Source of the DNA: Ectothiorhodospiraceae bacterium
Lineage (GTDB): Bacteria; Pseudomonadota; Gammaproteobacteria; HK1
Direction of reading: 5' to 3'
Length of the DNA: 64,000 bases
Assembly: GCA_024234875.1 (NCBI GenBank)
Contig: JACKNM010000003.1
Span: forward strand, 612,001 to 676,000
The notes beneath the pieces were generated by a model. It was not told the origin of the DNA, did no database searches, and was given only the letters and a program-made list of their open reading frames with translations. Below are positions 17,101-28,370 of the stretch, one piece after another (the first letter of the stretch is position 1; each line of letters begins with the position of its first letter). A program made the translations under genes and the position numbers.

Positions 17101-17670
17101 CGGGTGCGCGCCGCCGAGCGCGAGCGCACTCCGGGTGGGGAGTCGCTGGCGCGCGCGGTGGCCGAGTCGTATGCGAAGCTGCTCGCGTACAAGGACGAGT
17201 ACGAGGTTGCCCGGTTGCATTGCGAGCCGGCCTTTCGTGCTGCCCTGGAGGCGCAGTTCGAGGGCGAGTACCGGCTCGAGCTCCATCTCGCGCCGCCGTT
17301 GCTCGCGCGCGTCGACCCGCGCACCGGAGAGCCGCGCAAGCGCGCCTTCGGCCAGTGGATCTTCCCCGTGCTGCGCGGCCTCGCCCGGCTCAAACGCCTG
17401 CGCGGCACCGTGCTGGATCCGTTCGGCTGGACCGCCGAGCGTCGCACCGAGCGTGCTCTGATCGGTGAGTACGAGGTCGTGGTCGAGGAGCTGATCGCGC
17501 GACTCGCCCCCGAGAGCCATGCGCTGGCGGTGGAGATTGCCGGTCTACCGTCGGAGATCCGTGGCTTCGGACCGGTCAAGGAGCGGGCGGTGACCCGCTA
17601 CCGCGAGCATCTGCGCGAGCGGGTCGAGCGCCTGCGGCGACCCTCGCCGGCCTCCGCCGCCGCAGCCTGA
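14161..17670 (+). CDS. Indolepyruvate ferredoxin oxidoreductase family protein (fused)
   Basis: A 1169-residue cytosolic 2-oxoacid oxidoreductase with all parts in one chain. The N-terminal pyrimidine-binding part shows GYRGSPVGGLD and FQPGVNEDLAA. The thiamine diphosphate domain shows CPGCPHNSS (from residue 441), GIGCHYMAQW and GDGTYYHSG. An iron-sulfur motif CEGCGDCGEKSNC (C643, C646, C649, C655) follows, then the gamma domain GVGGTGVITIGALIG, and a C-terminal DUF6537-like region. This kind oxidatively decarboxylates aryl or branched 2-oxo acids to acyl-CoA. It probably takes part in amino-acid degradation. It starts 50 bases after the DUF6285-like gene, so it may belong to the same transcript. 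Confidence 0.92.
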   Translation: MTGPANPTVLVAPQDEVSLDDKYTLESGRVFMTGIQALVRLTLAQRRRDLAAGLDTAGYVTGYRGSPVGGLDQQFWRARPHLDAHHVRFQPGVNEDLAATACWGTQQVGLDDEPRYDGVFAIWYGKGPGVDRSGDPFKHANLAGTAPRGGVLALLGDDHTCESSTTAHQSEFAMVDAMIPVLNPAGVQEILDYGLLGIAMSRYAGCWVAMKCVHDTVEAAASVDVDPTRPQIRIPTDHLLPADGLNIRWPDTPLDQEARLHDHKLDAARAFCRANAIDAVVADSAQARVGVVTAGKSYLDVRQALEDLGIDDAAAARLGLRLYKVGMTWPLEPVGLARFAAGLEHVVVVEEKRPLIEGQVKELLYGRDDAPRVTGKRDASGAAQLPSTGRLDTNRIALVIGRALLEVTDDQTLAARVAEVEARIGAPLGPAPVIERRPYFCPGCPHNSSTRVPVGSHALAGIGCHYMAQWMDRSTARFTQMGGEGASWVGEAPFTRRGHVFQNIGDGTYYHSGLLAIRAAVASGVNITFKILYNDAVAMTGGQRVDGNLDVAAITRQVQAEGARRVVVVTDEPDKYPSDAGFAPGVTVHHRDDLDAVQRELRELEGTTALVYDQTCAAEKRRRRKRGTFPDPAVRAFINEAVCEGCGDCGEKSNCVAVVPKETAFGRKRAIDQSACNKDLSCVRGFCPSFVTVHGGGLRRPARATPATPELPGTPLPAPTLPSLDRPWGIVVTGVGGTGVITIGALIGMAAHLEGKGCSVLDMTGLAQKGGAVTSHLRIASDPAGISATRIAGGAADALLGCDLMVAAGRDALATVGAGRTRCVVNTHETMTGDFTRQPDLVFPGGALRAAIERRAGAGAVEAVDATRIATRLLGDSIATNLFMLGFAFQRGLVPVAAESIERAIVLNGVAVEMNRAAFEWGRRAATEPAAVERAATPAVAVALEVPSRQTLDDLVAHRASHLRAYQDDAYATRYRHLVERVRAAERERTPGGESLARAVAESYAKLLAYKDEYEVARLHCEPAFRAALEAQFEGEYRLELHLAPPLLARVDPRTGEPRKRAFGQWIFPVLRGLARLKRLRGTVLDPFGWTAERRTERALIGEYEVVVEELIARLAPESHALAVEIAGLPSEIRGFGPVKERAVTRYREHLRERVERLRRPSPASAAAA

Positions 17671-17776
17671 TCGGCCGCCCGCTCGGGAGGAACCGAAAGG
17701 CGTTCAGAAGTCGACGCGGCGGTCGCTACGCCTCCTGCCGGGACCGGGCAGCCGGCGGGTAGTCGAGCGCCACCAG

Positions 17777-19687
<1,911 letters not shown>

Positions 19688-19854
19688 GCCGCCCGCCGCT
19701 CGCCGTCCTGACGTGGCGACCGGACGTCGTCCGGCGACGACTTGCGGTTCGCGTCGATGCGGTCACAATCCGCATCCCCGATGCGATGCCCGCGGCATCC
19801 CGGGGCTCGGCGCGCCGCGACCGGCGGCGCGAGCACACCGCGAGGAGGAGGCAG

Positions 19855-20205
19855 ATGAGCACGAAGAGAATCCAGAAGGGCCCGCGCATGAGCCAGGCGG
19901 TGGTCCACGGCGGCATGGTCTATCTGTCGGGCCAGGTGGCACAGGGCGCGCCGGGTGGCTCGGTCACCGAGCAGACCCGTGACATCCTGTCGCGCATCGA
20001 CGGGTTGCTGGCGGAGGCCGGGACCGACAAGTCGAAGCTCCTGACCGCGAACATCTGGCTGGTCGACATCCGCACCTTCGACGAGATGAATGCGGTGTGG
20101 GACGCATGGATCGACCCCCAGAATCCGCCGACCCGGGCCTGCGTCGAGTCGCGCCTGGCGGCGACCAGGTTCACCGTCGAGATCGCGGTGACCGCCGCGC
20201 TCTGA
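19855..20205 (+). CDS. RidA/YjgF/TdcF family protein
   Basis: A 116-residue protein of the YjgF/YER057c/UK114 fold, with VHGGMVYLSGQVA near the N-terminus and the conserved TRACVE segment whose Arg binds the carboxylate of imine substrates in RidA. RidA enzymes hydrolyse reactive 2-aminoacrylate and related imines made by PLP enzymes. GAGGAGGAG precedes the ATG. The N-terminus STKRIQKGPRMSQ differs from the archetypal form, which suggests a Rid2-7-type subfamily that may not be a general deaminase. It appears to be a single-gene unit. Confidence 0.9.
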   Translation: MSTKRIQKGPRMSQAVVHGGMVYLSGQVAQGAPGGSVTEQTRDILSRIDGLLAEAGTDKSKLLTANIWLVDIRTFDEMNAVWDAWIDPQNPPTRACVESRLAATRFTVEIAVTAAL

Positions 20206-20327
20206 TCGCGGTGCCGGCGACGCCCGCGCCGGCTCCACCCGGCGCGGGCGGCCGAGGTATGTTCGCTGGCGGGCGTCGGCGCGGGCCAACCGGTCGCGGC
20301 GGGCACGCGAGCGGAGGGACCAGCGCG

Positions 20328-20987
20328 ATGAACCACATCACCACCCGGTGCCGTGTGCTCGGCGTCGCGGCCCGCGTGCTCGGCGCGCTGCTGTTGCTCA
20401 CCCTCCTCGTCGCCGGCGCGCGAGCCAGCGGCGGCCCGGTCCTGGTTCTCGGCGACAGCCTGAGCGCGGGCTATGGCCTGCGTCTCGAGGAGGGCTGGGT
20501 GGCGCTGCTCGAGCAACGTCTGCGGGCGGCCGGCTATCCGCAGGCGGTGGTCAACGCGAGCATCAGCGGTGATACCACCAAGGGCGGCGCGAGCCGGGTC
20601 GGCGCCGCGCTGGAGCGCCATCGGCCGTCGGTGGTGGTGGTTGAGCTCGGAGGCAACGACGGGCTGCGCGGGATCTCGGTCGACGAGACGCGCTCGAATC
20701 TCGAGAGCATCGTCGCCGCGGTACGCGAGGCCGGTGCCCGGGTACTGCTGGTCGGGATGCAGATCCCCCCCAACCTGGGGCCGCGCTACACGCGGGCCTT
20801 CGCCGCCATCTACCCCGCGCTGGCAGAGCAGCAGGGCCTCGCGCTGGTACCGTTCTTCCTCGACGGGGTCGGCGGTCACGCCGAGCTGATGCAGGACGAC
20901 GGGCTGCATCCGACCGCCGAGGCCCAGCCGCGGCTGCTCGACAACGTGTGGCCGCACCTCGAGCCGTTGTTGCGCGAGGCGTCGTGA
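20328..20987 (+). CDS. tesA: SGNH-family arylesterase/thioesterase I
   Basis: A 219-residue periplasmic hydrolase. A hydrophobic signal peptide ends at about residue 31 (GARASG). Block I GDSLSAGYG has the catalytic Ser, the oxyanion Gly and Asn lie in ISGDTTKGG and GGNDGLRG, and the catalytic Asp/His pair is in DGLHPTAEAQ. This is the full TesA set. TesA cleaves acyl-CoA, acyl esters and lysophospholipids. GCGGAGGGA precedes the ATG. It leads a run of three genes with the DUF1499 protein and the aminopeptidase. Confidence 0.93.
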   Translation: MNHITTRCRVLGVAARVLGALLLLTLLVAGARASGGPVLVLGDSLSAGYGLRLEEGWVALLEQRLRAAGYPQAVVNASISGDTTKGGASRVGAALERHRPSVVVVELGGNDGLRGISVDETRSNLESIVAAVREAGARVLLVGMQIPPNLGPRYTRAFAAIYPALAEQQGLALVPFFLDGVGGHAELMQDDGLHPTAEAQPRLLDNVWPHLEPLLREAS

Positions 20988-21000
20988 TCCAGACCCTGCG

Positions 21001-21492
21001 ATGACCACGGTGCTCGGCTGGGTGGTGGCCGCGCTCGCTGCCGGCGCACTGGCGGTGGTGGTCTCCATCGTGCGCGCCGGGGCGCCGCTCGCGGCGCCGC
21101 CGGGTCCGGCGGCGCGACTCGCCCTCTACCTCACCACCAATGTCGCCGAGAGCACGCAGGGCTCGCCGCGACCGGAGCTTCGCCCGGCCGAGCACGCGGT
21201 GTCGCCGGATGCTGCCCTCGCCGCGACGCGGGCGGTGGCCGCGGCGCTCGGGTGGGCCGAGGTCGAGGTCGATTCCGGTCCCGACCGCGGGGCCACCGTC
21301 CGCGCGGTGGCGATCACTGGCTGGCTACGGTTCCGCGACGACGTCGAGGTGCGCATCGTGCCGCTCGGGAGCGAGGGGGTGCAGGTGCTGGTGCGCTCGC
21401 GCTCCCGTGTCGGACGTGGCGACCTCGGGGCCAACGCCGGGCGTGTCGCCACCTTCCAGCGCGCCCTCGCCGAGCAGCTCGCCCGCCGATGA
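21001..21492 (+). CDS. DUF1499 membrane-anchored protein
   Basis: A 163-residue protein with one N-terminal transmembrane helix (about 5-27) and a soluble domain that ends RFRDDVEVRI..SRVGRGDLGANAGRV, the conserved core of DUF1499. The family has no assigned reaction. It starts 13 bases after tesA and its stop overlaps the next start (ATGA), so it is in the same operon. Confidence 0.82.
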   Translation: MTTVLGWVVAALAAGALAVVVSIVRAGAPLAAPPGPAARLALYLTTNVAESTQGSPRPELRPAEHAVSPDAALAATRAVAAALGWAEVEVDSGPDRGATVRAVAITGWLRFRDDVEVRIVPLGSEGVQVLVRSRSRVGRGDLGANAGRVATFQRALAEQLARR

Positions 21493-22610
21493 GACCGTGG
21501 CGCCGGCTGACGGTGGGCGCGCTACTGGTGGCGTCGCTCGCCGTCTCCGGCTGCACCACCGTCGGCTACTACGCCCAGGCGGTGGGGGGCCACCTCGACC
21601 TCATGCTGCGCGAGCGCGATGCGCGTGCGGTGATCGCGGCGCCGGGCACCGCGACGGACTTGCGCCGCCGCCTCGAGCTCGCGCTCGAGCTGAGAGCCTT
21701 CGCCGAGCGCGAGCTCGACCTCCCGGCCGGGGGCAGCTATCTCGGCTACGTCGACGTCGGACGCCCCTGGGTCACCCGCACCGTGGTGGCGACCCCGGAG
21801 CTCGCGGTCGAGCCGCTGACCTGGTGCTTCCCGGTGGTCGGCTGCGTGGCCTACCGGGGCTACTTCGACGACGCCGACGCGCGAGCATTCGCCGACGCGC
21901 TGGCGGGGCGTGGCCTCGACGTCCACGTCGGCTCGGCATCGGCGTACTCCACACTCGGCTGGCTGCCCGACCCGCTGCTCAGCACCATGGTCGAGCTGCC
22001 CGAGCATCGGCTGGCGGGAGTGCTGTTCCACGAGCTCGCCCACCGTCGGCTCTACGCTCCCGACGACAGCGCCTTCAACGAGGCCTACGCCACCACGGTG
22101 GAGCGTGCCGGCGTACGCCGCTGGCTCGCGGCGCAGCGCGGCGAGGCGGCCGTCGCGCGTTACGAGGCGCGGCTGCGGCTCGGCGACGCGTTTCTCGCCC
22201 TGCTCGAGGAGACCCGCGAGCGGCTGCGCAAGGTCTACGCATCGGAGCGCGACGACGGTGACAAGCGCACTGCCAAGTGGGCGCTGCTCGACGGCTTGCC
22301 AGCGCGGGCCGCGGCGCTGGTGGGCGAGGGCGACGGGCCGAATCCGTTCGCAGCGTGGTTCGACGAGCCGGTCAACAACGCGCGGCTCGCCCTGGTATCG
22401 ACCTATCACGGTCACCTGCCCGCGCTCGAGCGGCTGCTCGCGCGGGTCGGCGGCGACATCAGCGCCTTCCACCGCGAGTGCGCGGCCCTGGCCGCGCTCG
22501 ACGCCGGCGAACGTGGCCGGCGGCTCGCGGCGCTCGGCCCAGGCGGGGATCAGGCGCGGTCGCGCCACTCCGGGTCGGCGATCTCGCCGTCGGCATCGAG
22601 CGGCGGGTAG
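21489..22610 (+). CDS. Predicted aminopeptidase, lipoprotein (COG4324-like)
   Basis: A 373-residue zinc-peptidase-like protein. The N-terminus is a lipoprotein signal with lipobox LAVSGC (C22), so it is probably anchored in the outer or inner membrane facing the periplasm. HELAH at residues 181-185 is the zinc-binding HExxH motif, and FNEAYATTVE twenty residues on gives the third ligand Glu. The layout fits the putative aminopeptidases of COG4324. Its last 61 bases overlap the end of trmH on the other strand, which gives a low-complexity Ser-rich tail that may not be functionally important. Confidence 0.82.
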   Translation: MRPWRRLTVGALLVASLAVSGCTTVGYYAQAVGGHLDLMLRERDARAVIAAPGTATDLRRRLELALELRAFAERELDLPAGGSYLGYVDVGRPWVTRTVVATPELAVEPLTWCFPVVGCVAYRGYFDDADARAFADALAGRGLDVHVGSASAYSTLGWLPDPLLSTMVELPEHRLAGVLFHELAHRRLYAPDDSAFNEAYATTVERAGVRRWLAAQRGEAAVARYEARLRLGDAFLALLEETRERLRKVYASERDDGDKRTAKWALLDGLPARAAALVGEGDGPNPFAAWFDEPVNNARLALVSTYHGHLPALERLLARVGGDISAFHRECAALAALDAGERGRRLAALGPGGDQARSRHSGSAISPSASSGG

Positions 22611-23218
22611 GGCAGGCCATGCTTGCGGCAGTACGCGGCGACCGCCGGGTGCGCCCATTCGAACAGCAGCACGCGGCGTCGCTCGGCATCGAGCCGCGGC
22701 CGGTCGTAGAGCCCGGCCGCGGCGCGCTGGCGCTGTGCCTCGCCGAGGATGATCGCCGCCGCTACCGAGACGTTGAACGATTCCACCATTCCCATCATCG
22801 GAATGGTCACGAAGGTGTCGACCGCGGCGCGCGCCGCCGGGCTCACCCCGTCGCGCTCGGCGCCGAGCACCAGCGCCGTGGGGCGGGTGTAGTCGACGCT
22901 TCGGAAGTCGACCGCCGCCGGCGTGAGGTCGGCGGCGACGAGGCTGTGGCCGCCGGCACGCAGCGCCGCCACCGCATCGCCGATGCTCGCGTGCGGATGC
23001 GTGGTGATCCACTTCCCCACCCCGCCCGAGGCGTCGTGCCGCGGCCGTAGCCGGGCCACCGGCCAGACCGCGTGCACGTCCTGGATGCCGACCGCGTCGG
23101 CGGTGCGCACCACTGCGGCCAGGTTGTGCGGCTTGTGGACGTTGTCGAGCAGCAGGGTGAGGTCCGGCTGACGACGGTCCAGCACCGCCTGCAGCCGGGC
23201 GAGGCGCTGCGGGGTCAC
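22550..23218 (-). CDS. trmH: tRNA (guanosine-2'-O-)-methyltransferase TrmH
   Basis: A 222-residue SPOUT methyltransferase that 2'-O-methylates G18 in the D-loop of tRNAs. The family motifs are clear: motif 1 NVHKPHNLAAVVRTADAVG, motif 2 LVLGAERDGVS and motif 3 IPMMGMVESFNVSVAAAI, the trefoil knot region that binds S-adenosylmethionine. The C-terminal extension is present as in E. coli TrmH. It starts with GTG and has only a weak ribosome site. The 3' end overlaps the convergent aminopeptidase gene. Confidence 0.95.
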   Translation of the reverse strand: MTPQRLARLQAVLDRRQPDLTLLLDNVHKPHNLAAVVRTADAVGIQDVHAVWPVARLRPRHDASGGVGKWITTHPHASIGDAVAALRAGGHSLVAADLTPAAVDFRSVDYTRPTALVLGAERDGVSPAARAAVDTFVTIPMMGMVESFNVSVAAAIILGEAQRQRAAAGLYDRPRLDAERRRVLLFEWAHPAVAAYCRKHGLPYPPLDADGEIADPEWRDRA

Positions 23219-23268
23219 GCTATCGAGCTCGCGGGGGTATGCTCACGGGCTGACTCTGACCGCGGGGG

Positions 23269-24117
23269 ATGGCCTTGGCAAGGGTGCTGATCGCGGGGTG
23301 CGGCGACGTCGGCACCGAGCTCGGGCTCGCCCTCGCGGCGGACGGCGACACCGTGTTCGGCCTGCGGCGCAACCCCGCCCGGCTGCCGTCGCCGATCCGC
23401 GGCGTGGCCGGCGATCTCGGTCGCGCGGACGGACTCGGTGCGGTGCCGTCGGACGTCGATCTCGTCGTCTACACCGCCGCCGCCGACGGATTCGACGACG
23501 CGGCCTATGCGCGCGCCTACGTCGAGGGCCAGCGCAACCTGCTCGCGGCGTTGAACCGCCCGCCGCGGCGATGGCTGTTCGCGTCGAGCACCAGCGTCTA
23601 CGCGCAACGCGGCGGCGAATGGGTGGACGAGGACTCGCCCACCGAGCCACGCGGATTCAGTGGGCGGCGTCTGCTCGAGGGCGAGGCGTCGGTCGCGGCG
23701 ATGCCGTGCGAGGGGGTGTCGGTGCGGTTCGGTGGGATCTACGGGCCGGGCCGCGAGCGCCTGGTGACTCGGGTGCGCGATGGTCACCCGTGCGTGGAGA
23801 CGCCACCGCAGTGGACCAATCGCATTCATCGCGACGACTGCGCCGGGGTGTTGCGCCATCTGGCCCGACTCGCGACGGTGCAGCCCGTCTACGTGGCGGT
23901 CGACGACGAGCCGGCGCCGATGTGCGCGGTGATGGACTGGCTGGCGGATCGGCTCGGCGTCGCGCGTCCGCCACGCGGCGCGGGTGACGACGAGCCGCGC
24001 CGGGGCGGGAATCGACGGGTGCGCAATGCGCGGCTGCGCGCGACCGGCTACCGAATGCGTTATCCGAGTTATCGCGAGGGGTACGCCGCGATGCTCGCCG
24101 GGGGAGCGGTGCGATGA
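23269..24117 (+). CDS. NAD-dependent epimerase/dehydratase-like SDR (YeeZ type)
   Basis: A 282-residue extended-SDR protein with an N-terminal Rossmann motif that reads GCGDVGTELG, a form seen in YeeZ-like proteins, not the usual GATGxxG. SSTSVYAQRGGEWVDE supplies the Ser and the Tyr region, but the YxxxK lysine is not obvious (FSGRRLLEGE), so it may bind nucleotide without being an active epimerase. It overlaps the next SDR gene by four bases (ATGA). Confidence 0.82.
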   Translation: MALARVLIAGCGDVGTELGLALAADGDTVFGLRRNPARLPSPIRGVAGDLGRADGLGAVPSDVDLVVYTAAADGFDDAAYARAYVEGQRNLLAALNRPPRRWLFASSTSVYAQRGGEWVDEDSPTEPRGFSGRRLLEGEASVAAMPCEGVSVRFGGIYGPGRERLVTRVRDGHPCVETPPQWTNRIHRDDCAGVLRHLARLATVQPVYVAVDDEPAPMCAVMDWLADRLGVARPPRGAGDDEPRRGGNRRVRNARLRATGYRMRYPSYREGYAAMLAGGAVR

Positions 24118-24992
24118 GCGAGCGGCGGGCGGTGCTGGTGACCGGGTGCTCGAGCGGGATCGGCGAGTGCGTCGCCCGCGGTCTCGCCGCGCGCGGCTAC
24201 CGGGTGATCGCGAGCGCCCGTGGCGAGGCGGACGTCGCCCGTCTCGCCGGCGAGGGGCTGGAGGCGCTGCGCCTCGATCTCGCCGACGCCGAGAGCGTGC
24301 GCGAGGCGGCCGAGGCGGTGCTCGAGCGCACCGACGGCAAGCTCTACGGGCTGTTCAACAACGGCGCCTACGGGCAGCCGGGCGCGGTCGAGGATCTCAC
24401 GCGTGACGTCCTGCGCGCGCAGTTCGAGACCAATCTGTTCGGCACCCATCAGCTCACCTGCGCGGTGTTGCCGGCGATGCGCCGCGCCGGCGCCGGTCGC
24501 ATCGTGCAGAACAGCTCCGTGCTCGGCCTCATCGCGCTGCGCTTTCGCGGCGCCTACGTCGCCAGCAAGTTCGCGCTGGAAGGGCTCACCGACGCCATGC
24601 GCCTGGAGCTCGCGGGCAGCGGAGTGCACGTGAGCCTGATCGAGCCCGGCCCGGTCGCCAGTCGGTTCCGGGAGAACGCGTACGCGGCGTTCAAGGCCAA
24701 CATCGATCCCGCGCGCAGCGCCCACCGACGGGTCTACGAGCGGGTCGAGGCGCGGCTCGCCTCGGACGACTCCGACACGCCGTTCTCGCTGCCGCCGGAG
24801 GCGGTGCTCGCCAGGGTGGTGCATGCCCTCGAGAGCGCGCGCCCGCGTCCCCGGTACTACGTGACGGTGCCGACGCACGCGTTCGGCTTCCTGCGTCGCG
24901 TGCTCCCGACGCGCTGGCTCGATGCCATTCTGCTGGAGGTGTCGCGCCGGGAGGTCCGCGAGGCGCTCGGCGTGCCGGACTCCCAGCCCTGA
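24114..24992 (+). CDS. Classical SDR oxidoreductase
   Basis: A 292-residue short-chain dehydrogenase with TGCSSGIG (cofactor), NNGAYG, catalytic Ser in NSSVLGL and YVASK (Tyr/Lys). The GEADVARLAGEGLEALRLDL segment and C-terminal extension to 292 residues resemble the YbbO/DHRS7-like oxidoreductases that reduce aldehydes or ketones. The C-terminal RRVLPTRWLDAILL is hydrophobic and may touch membranes. The start overlaps the upstream gene (ATGA), so both are co-translated. Confidence 0.88.
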   Translation: MSERRAVLVTGCSSGIGECVARGLAARGYRVIASARGEADVARLAGEGLEALRLDLADAESVREAAEAVLERTDGKLYGLFNNGAYGQPGAVEDLTRDVLRAQFETNLFGTHQLTCAVLPAMRRAGAGRIVQNSSVLGLIALRFRGAYVASKFALEGLTDAMRLELAGSGVHVSLIEPGPVASRFRENAYAAFKANIDPARSAHRRVYERVEARLASDDSDTPFSLPPEAVLARVVHALESARPRPRYYVTVPTHAFGFLRRVLPTRWLDAILLEVSRREVREALGVPDSQP

Positions 24993-25045
24993 CGCGCTGG
25001 TGGCGGCGGGGCGGCCTCAAGCCCCTCGCCGGCGGCGTCGATACC

Positions 25046-25081
25046 TCCGTGACCACGGGATCCCGATCCGTGGCCTACACT
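25046..25081 (+). promoter_or_regulatory. Possible promoter and regulator site of the URC operon
   Basis: TCCGTGACC (25046-25054) and TCCGTGGCC (25067-25075) are direct repeats 21 bases apart, two helical turns, and the second touches a -10-like TACACT (25076-25081). No -35 hexamer is visible, which would fit an activator-dependent promoter. The call is tentative. Confidence 0.3.
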
Positions 25082-25136
25082 TTCAGGCTTTCCCTCGGCC
25101 AGAGACCGGAGCGCCGACCCACGGAGCGACAAGCGG

Positions 25137-26404
<1,268 letters not shown>

Positions 26405-26405
<1 letters not shown>

Positions 26406-27634
26406 TGTCGGCCGGCGCCGAGGCGCGGGCGGCGCGCGCGCTGCTCGGCGCGGATGCGGTGCGCGATGCCTGTCATCGGCTGTTGGCGCTCGGGCTCGCC
26501 GGCCGCCTGGCGCATTTCCGGGTCGATGCGACCCGCGTCGATCTCGTCGCGCACGTCGTCGCCGGCCTCACTCGCTCGCGCTTCCCTGACCTGCAGGTCC
26601 CGCTGCACAGCCGCTGGCGCCACTTCGTGCTCGGTGGTCGCGACCGGTTCGCGCCGATCGCGGCCCGCATGGCGGAGGCGGATCGCGTGGAGCGCGCGCG
26701 CCGGGCGGTCGACCTGGTGGTGGTGAGCGTGCTCCTCGATGCCGGAGCGGGGCCGCGTTGGCGCTACCGCGACGCTGCCTCCGGCATGGTCTTCGCCCGC
26801 TCCGAGGGGCTCGCGCTCGCGAGTCTCGATCTGTTCGCCGCGGGCACACTCTCCGACCGTGAGGGGGACCCGCTGCGGGTCGACGCGGCGGCGCTCGAGC
26901 GGCTCGACGCCGCCACACTCGCCGGTGCATTCCAGGTCGACGCGGAGAACCCGCTGGTCGGGCTCGAGGGGCGGGCGGCACTGCTGCGCCGCCTCGGCGC
27001 GGTGCTGCGCGAGCAGGCGCGCCGCGCGGGCTCCGACGCGGCCCGCCCCGGCATGCTGGTCGACCGCATCGCCGCCGGTGGACGCGAGGTCCGCGCCGAC
27101 GCGATTCTCGCCGCGGTTCTCGACGCGCTCGGCCCGATCTGGCCTGGCCGCACCCGACTCGGCGGTGTCGATCTCGGTGATACCTGGTATCACGCCGCGC
27201 TCGCCGGGCCGCGGCCCGGCGACGGGCTGTGTCCGCTGCACAAGCTCTCGCAGTGGCTCGCCTGGTCCCTGGTCGAGCCGCTCACCGCCGCCGGGATCGC
27301 GGTGCGCGACCTCGATCGCCTGACCGGGCTGGCCGAGTACCGCAATGGCGGGCTCTTGCTGGACCTCGGCGTGCTGGTACCGCGCGACCCCGCCCTGACC
27401 GCTGCCGAGCTCACCGTCGACGCCGAGCCGGTGGTCGAATGGCGCGCCCTCACCGTGGCCCTGCTCGACCGCGTCGCCGAGCGGGTGCGCGCCGTCCTCG
27501 GGGTCGACGCGCGGCGCCTGCCGCTCGGCGCGGTGCTGGAAGGTGGCACCTGGCTCGCCGGCCGCGAGCAGGCGGCGCGCCGACGGGGCGGCGAGCCACC
27601 CGTGCGGATCACCAGCGACGGCACCGTGTTCTGA
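26405..27634 (+). CDS. URC4-like protein (DUF1688), uracil catabolism
   Basis: A 409-residue cytosolic protein without a common catalytic motif. FPDLQVPLHSRWRHF, LVGLEGRAALLRRLG and PLHKLSQWLAWSLVEPL are stretches I associate with the DUF1688/URC4 (Urg3) family. It starts within the stop codon of the URC1 gene (TGATG) and is followed 63 bases later by the phosphoribosyltransferase. Genetic work on yeast URC4 makes it essential for uracil use, but the reaction is not clear. Confidence 0.82.
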
Positions 27635-27697
27635 CCCGCTTGTGCGAGGATCGTGGCTTCGCGCCGCCGGCGCCGAGCCGCACAGGAGTCCGTACCC

Positions 27698-28327
27698 ATG
27701 CCCGAGGTGACCGTGGTCGACCATCCGCTGGTGCAGCACAAGCTGACCATCATGCGGCGCAAGGAGACCCCGACCGGCAAGTTCCGGCAGTTGCTCCGCG
27801 AGACCTCGCTGCTCCTCGGCTACGAGGTGACGCGCGATCTCCCGCTCGGTACCCAGCGCATCGAGACCCCGCTGGCGGAGATGGACGCACCCTTGCTCGA
27901 GGGCAAGAAGCTCGTCTTCATCTCCATCCTGCGCGCCGGCAACGGGCTACTCGAGGGCATGCTCGACCTCGTGCCGTCGGCCCGCGTCGGTCACATCGGG
28001 CTGTACCGGGATCCGCGCACGCTGATCGCGGTGGAGTACTACTTCAAGGTGCCCGACGAGCTCGCCGACCGCCCGATCGTGGTGGTCGATCCGATGCTCG
28101 CGACCGCGAACTCCGCCGTGGCCGCGGTGCAACGCGTGAAGGAAGCCGGCGGGCGGCACATCAAGTTCGTGTGCCTGCTGGCCGCGCCGGAGGGAATCGC
28201 GGCCTTCCACGAGGCGCACCCGGACGTGCAGATCGTCACCGCCGCGATCGACGAGCGCCTGAACGAGCACGGCTACATCGTCCCCGGCCTCGGCGACGCC
28301 GGCGACCGCCTCTACGGAACAAAGTAG
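27698..28327 (+). CDS. upp: Uracil phosphoribosyltransferase
   Basis: A 209-residue type I phosphoribosyltransferase that makes UMP from uracil and PRPP. HPLVQHKLTIMRRKETPTG at the N-terminus, the PRPP loop VVDPMLATANSA and the C-terminal uracil-binding segment YIVPGLGDAGDRLYGTK are all diagnostic. AGGAG lies 10 bases before the ATG. Placement after URC1 and URC4 matches URC6, so in this organism it may feed catabolism as well as salvage. Confidence 0.96.
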   Translation: MPEVTVVDHPLVQHKLTIMRRKETPTGKFRQLLRETSLLLGYEVTRDLPLGTQRIETPLAEMDAPLLEGKKLVFISILRAGNGLLEGMLDLVPSARVGHIGLYRDPRTLIAVEYYFKVPDELADRPIVVVDPMLATANSAVAAVQRVKEAGGRHIKFVCLLAAPEGIAAFHEAHPDVQIVTAAIDERLNEHGYIVPGLGDAGDRLYGTK

Positions 28328-28349
28328 GGGCGGGCCGCCGCGCCCGCCC
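28328..28349. terminator. GC-rich hairpin between converging upp and mpl
   Basis: GGGCGGGC (28328-28335) pairs with GCCCGCCC (28342-28349) around a six-base loop, immediately after the upp stop and 21 bases from the mpl stop. It could end both transcripts, but neither strand has a U-tract. Confidence 0.4.
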
Positions 28350-28370
28350 GCCGCGCGCGAGCCGGGACGT

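Noticed and set aside
12547..17520. 1657-codon open frame on the - strand
   Set aside because: It lies opposite three genes with clear families. The translation is Arg/Ala/His-rich and without motifs, as is common for antisense frames in GC-rich DNA.
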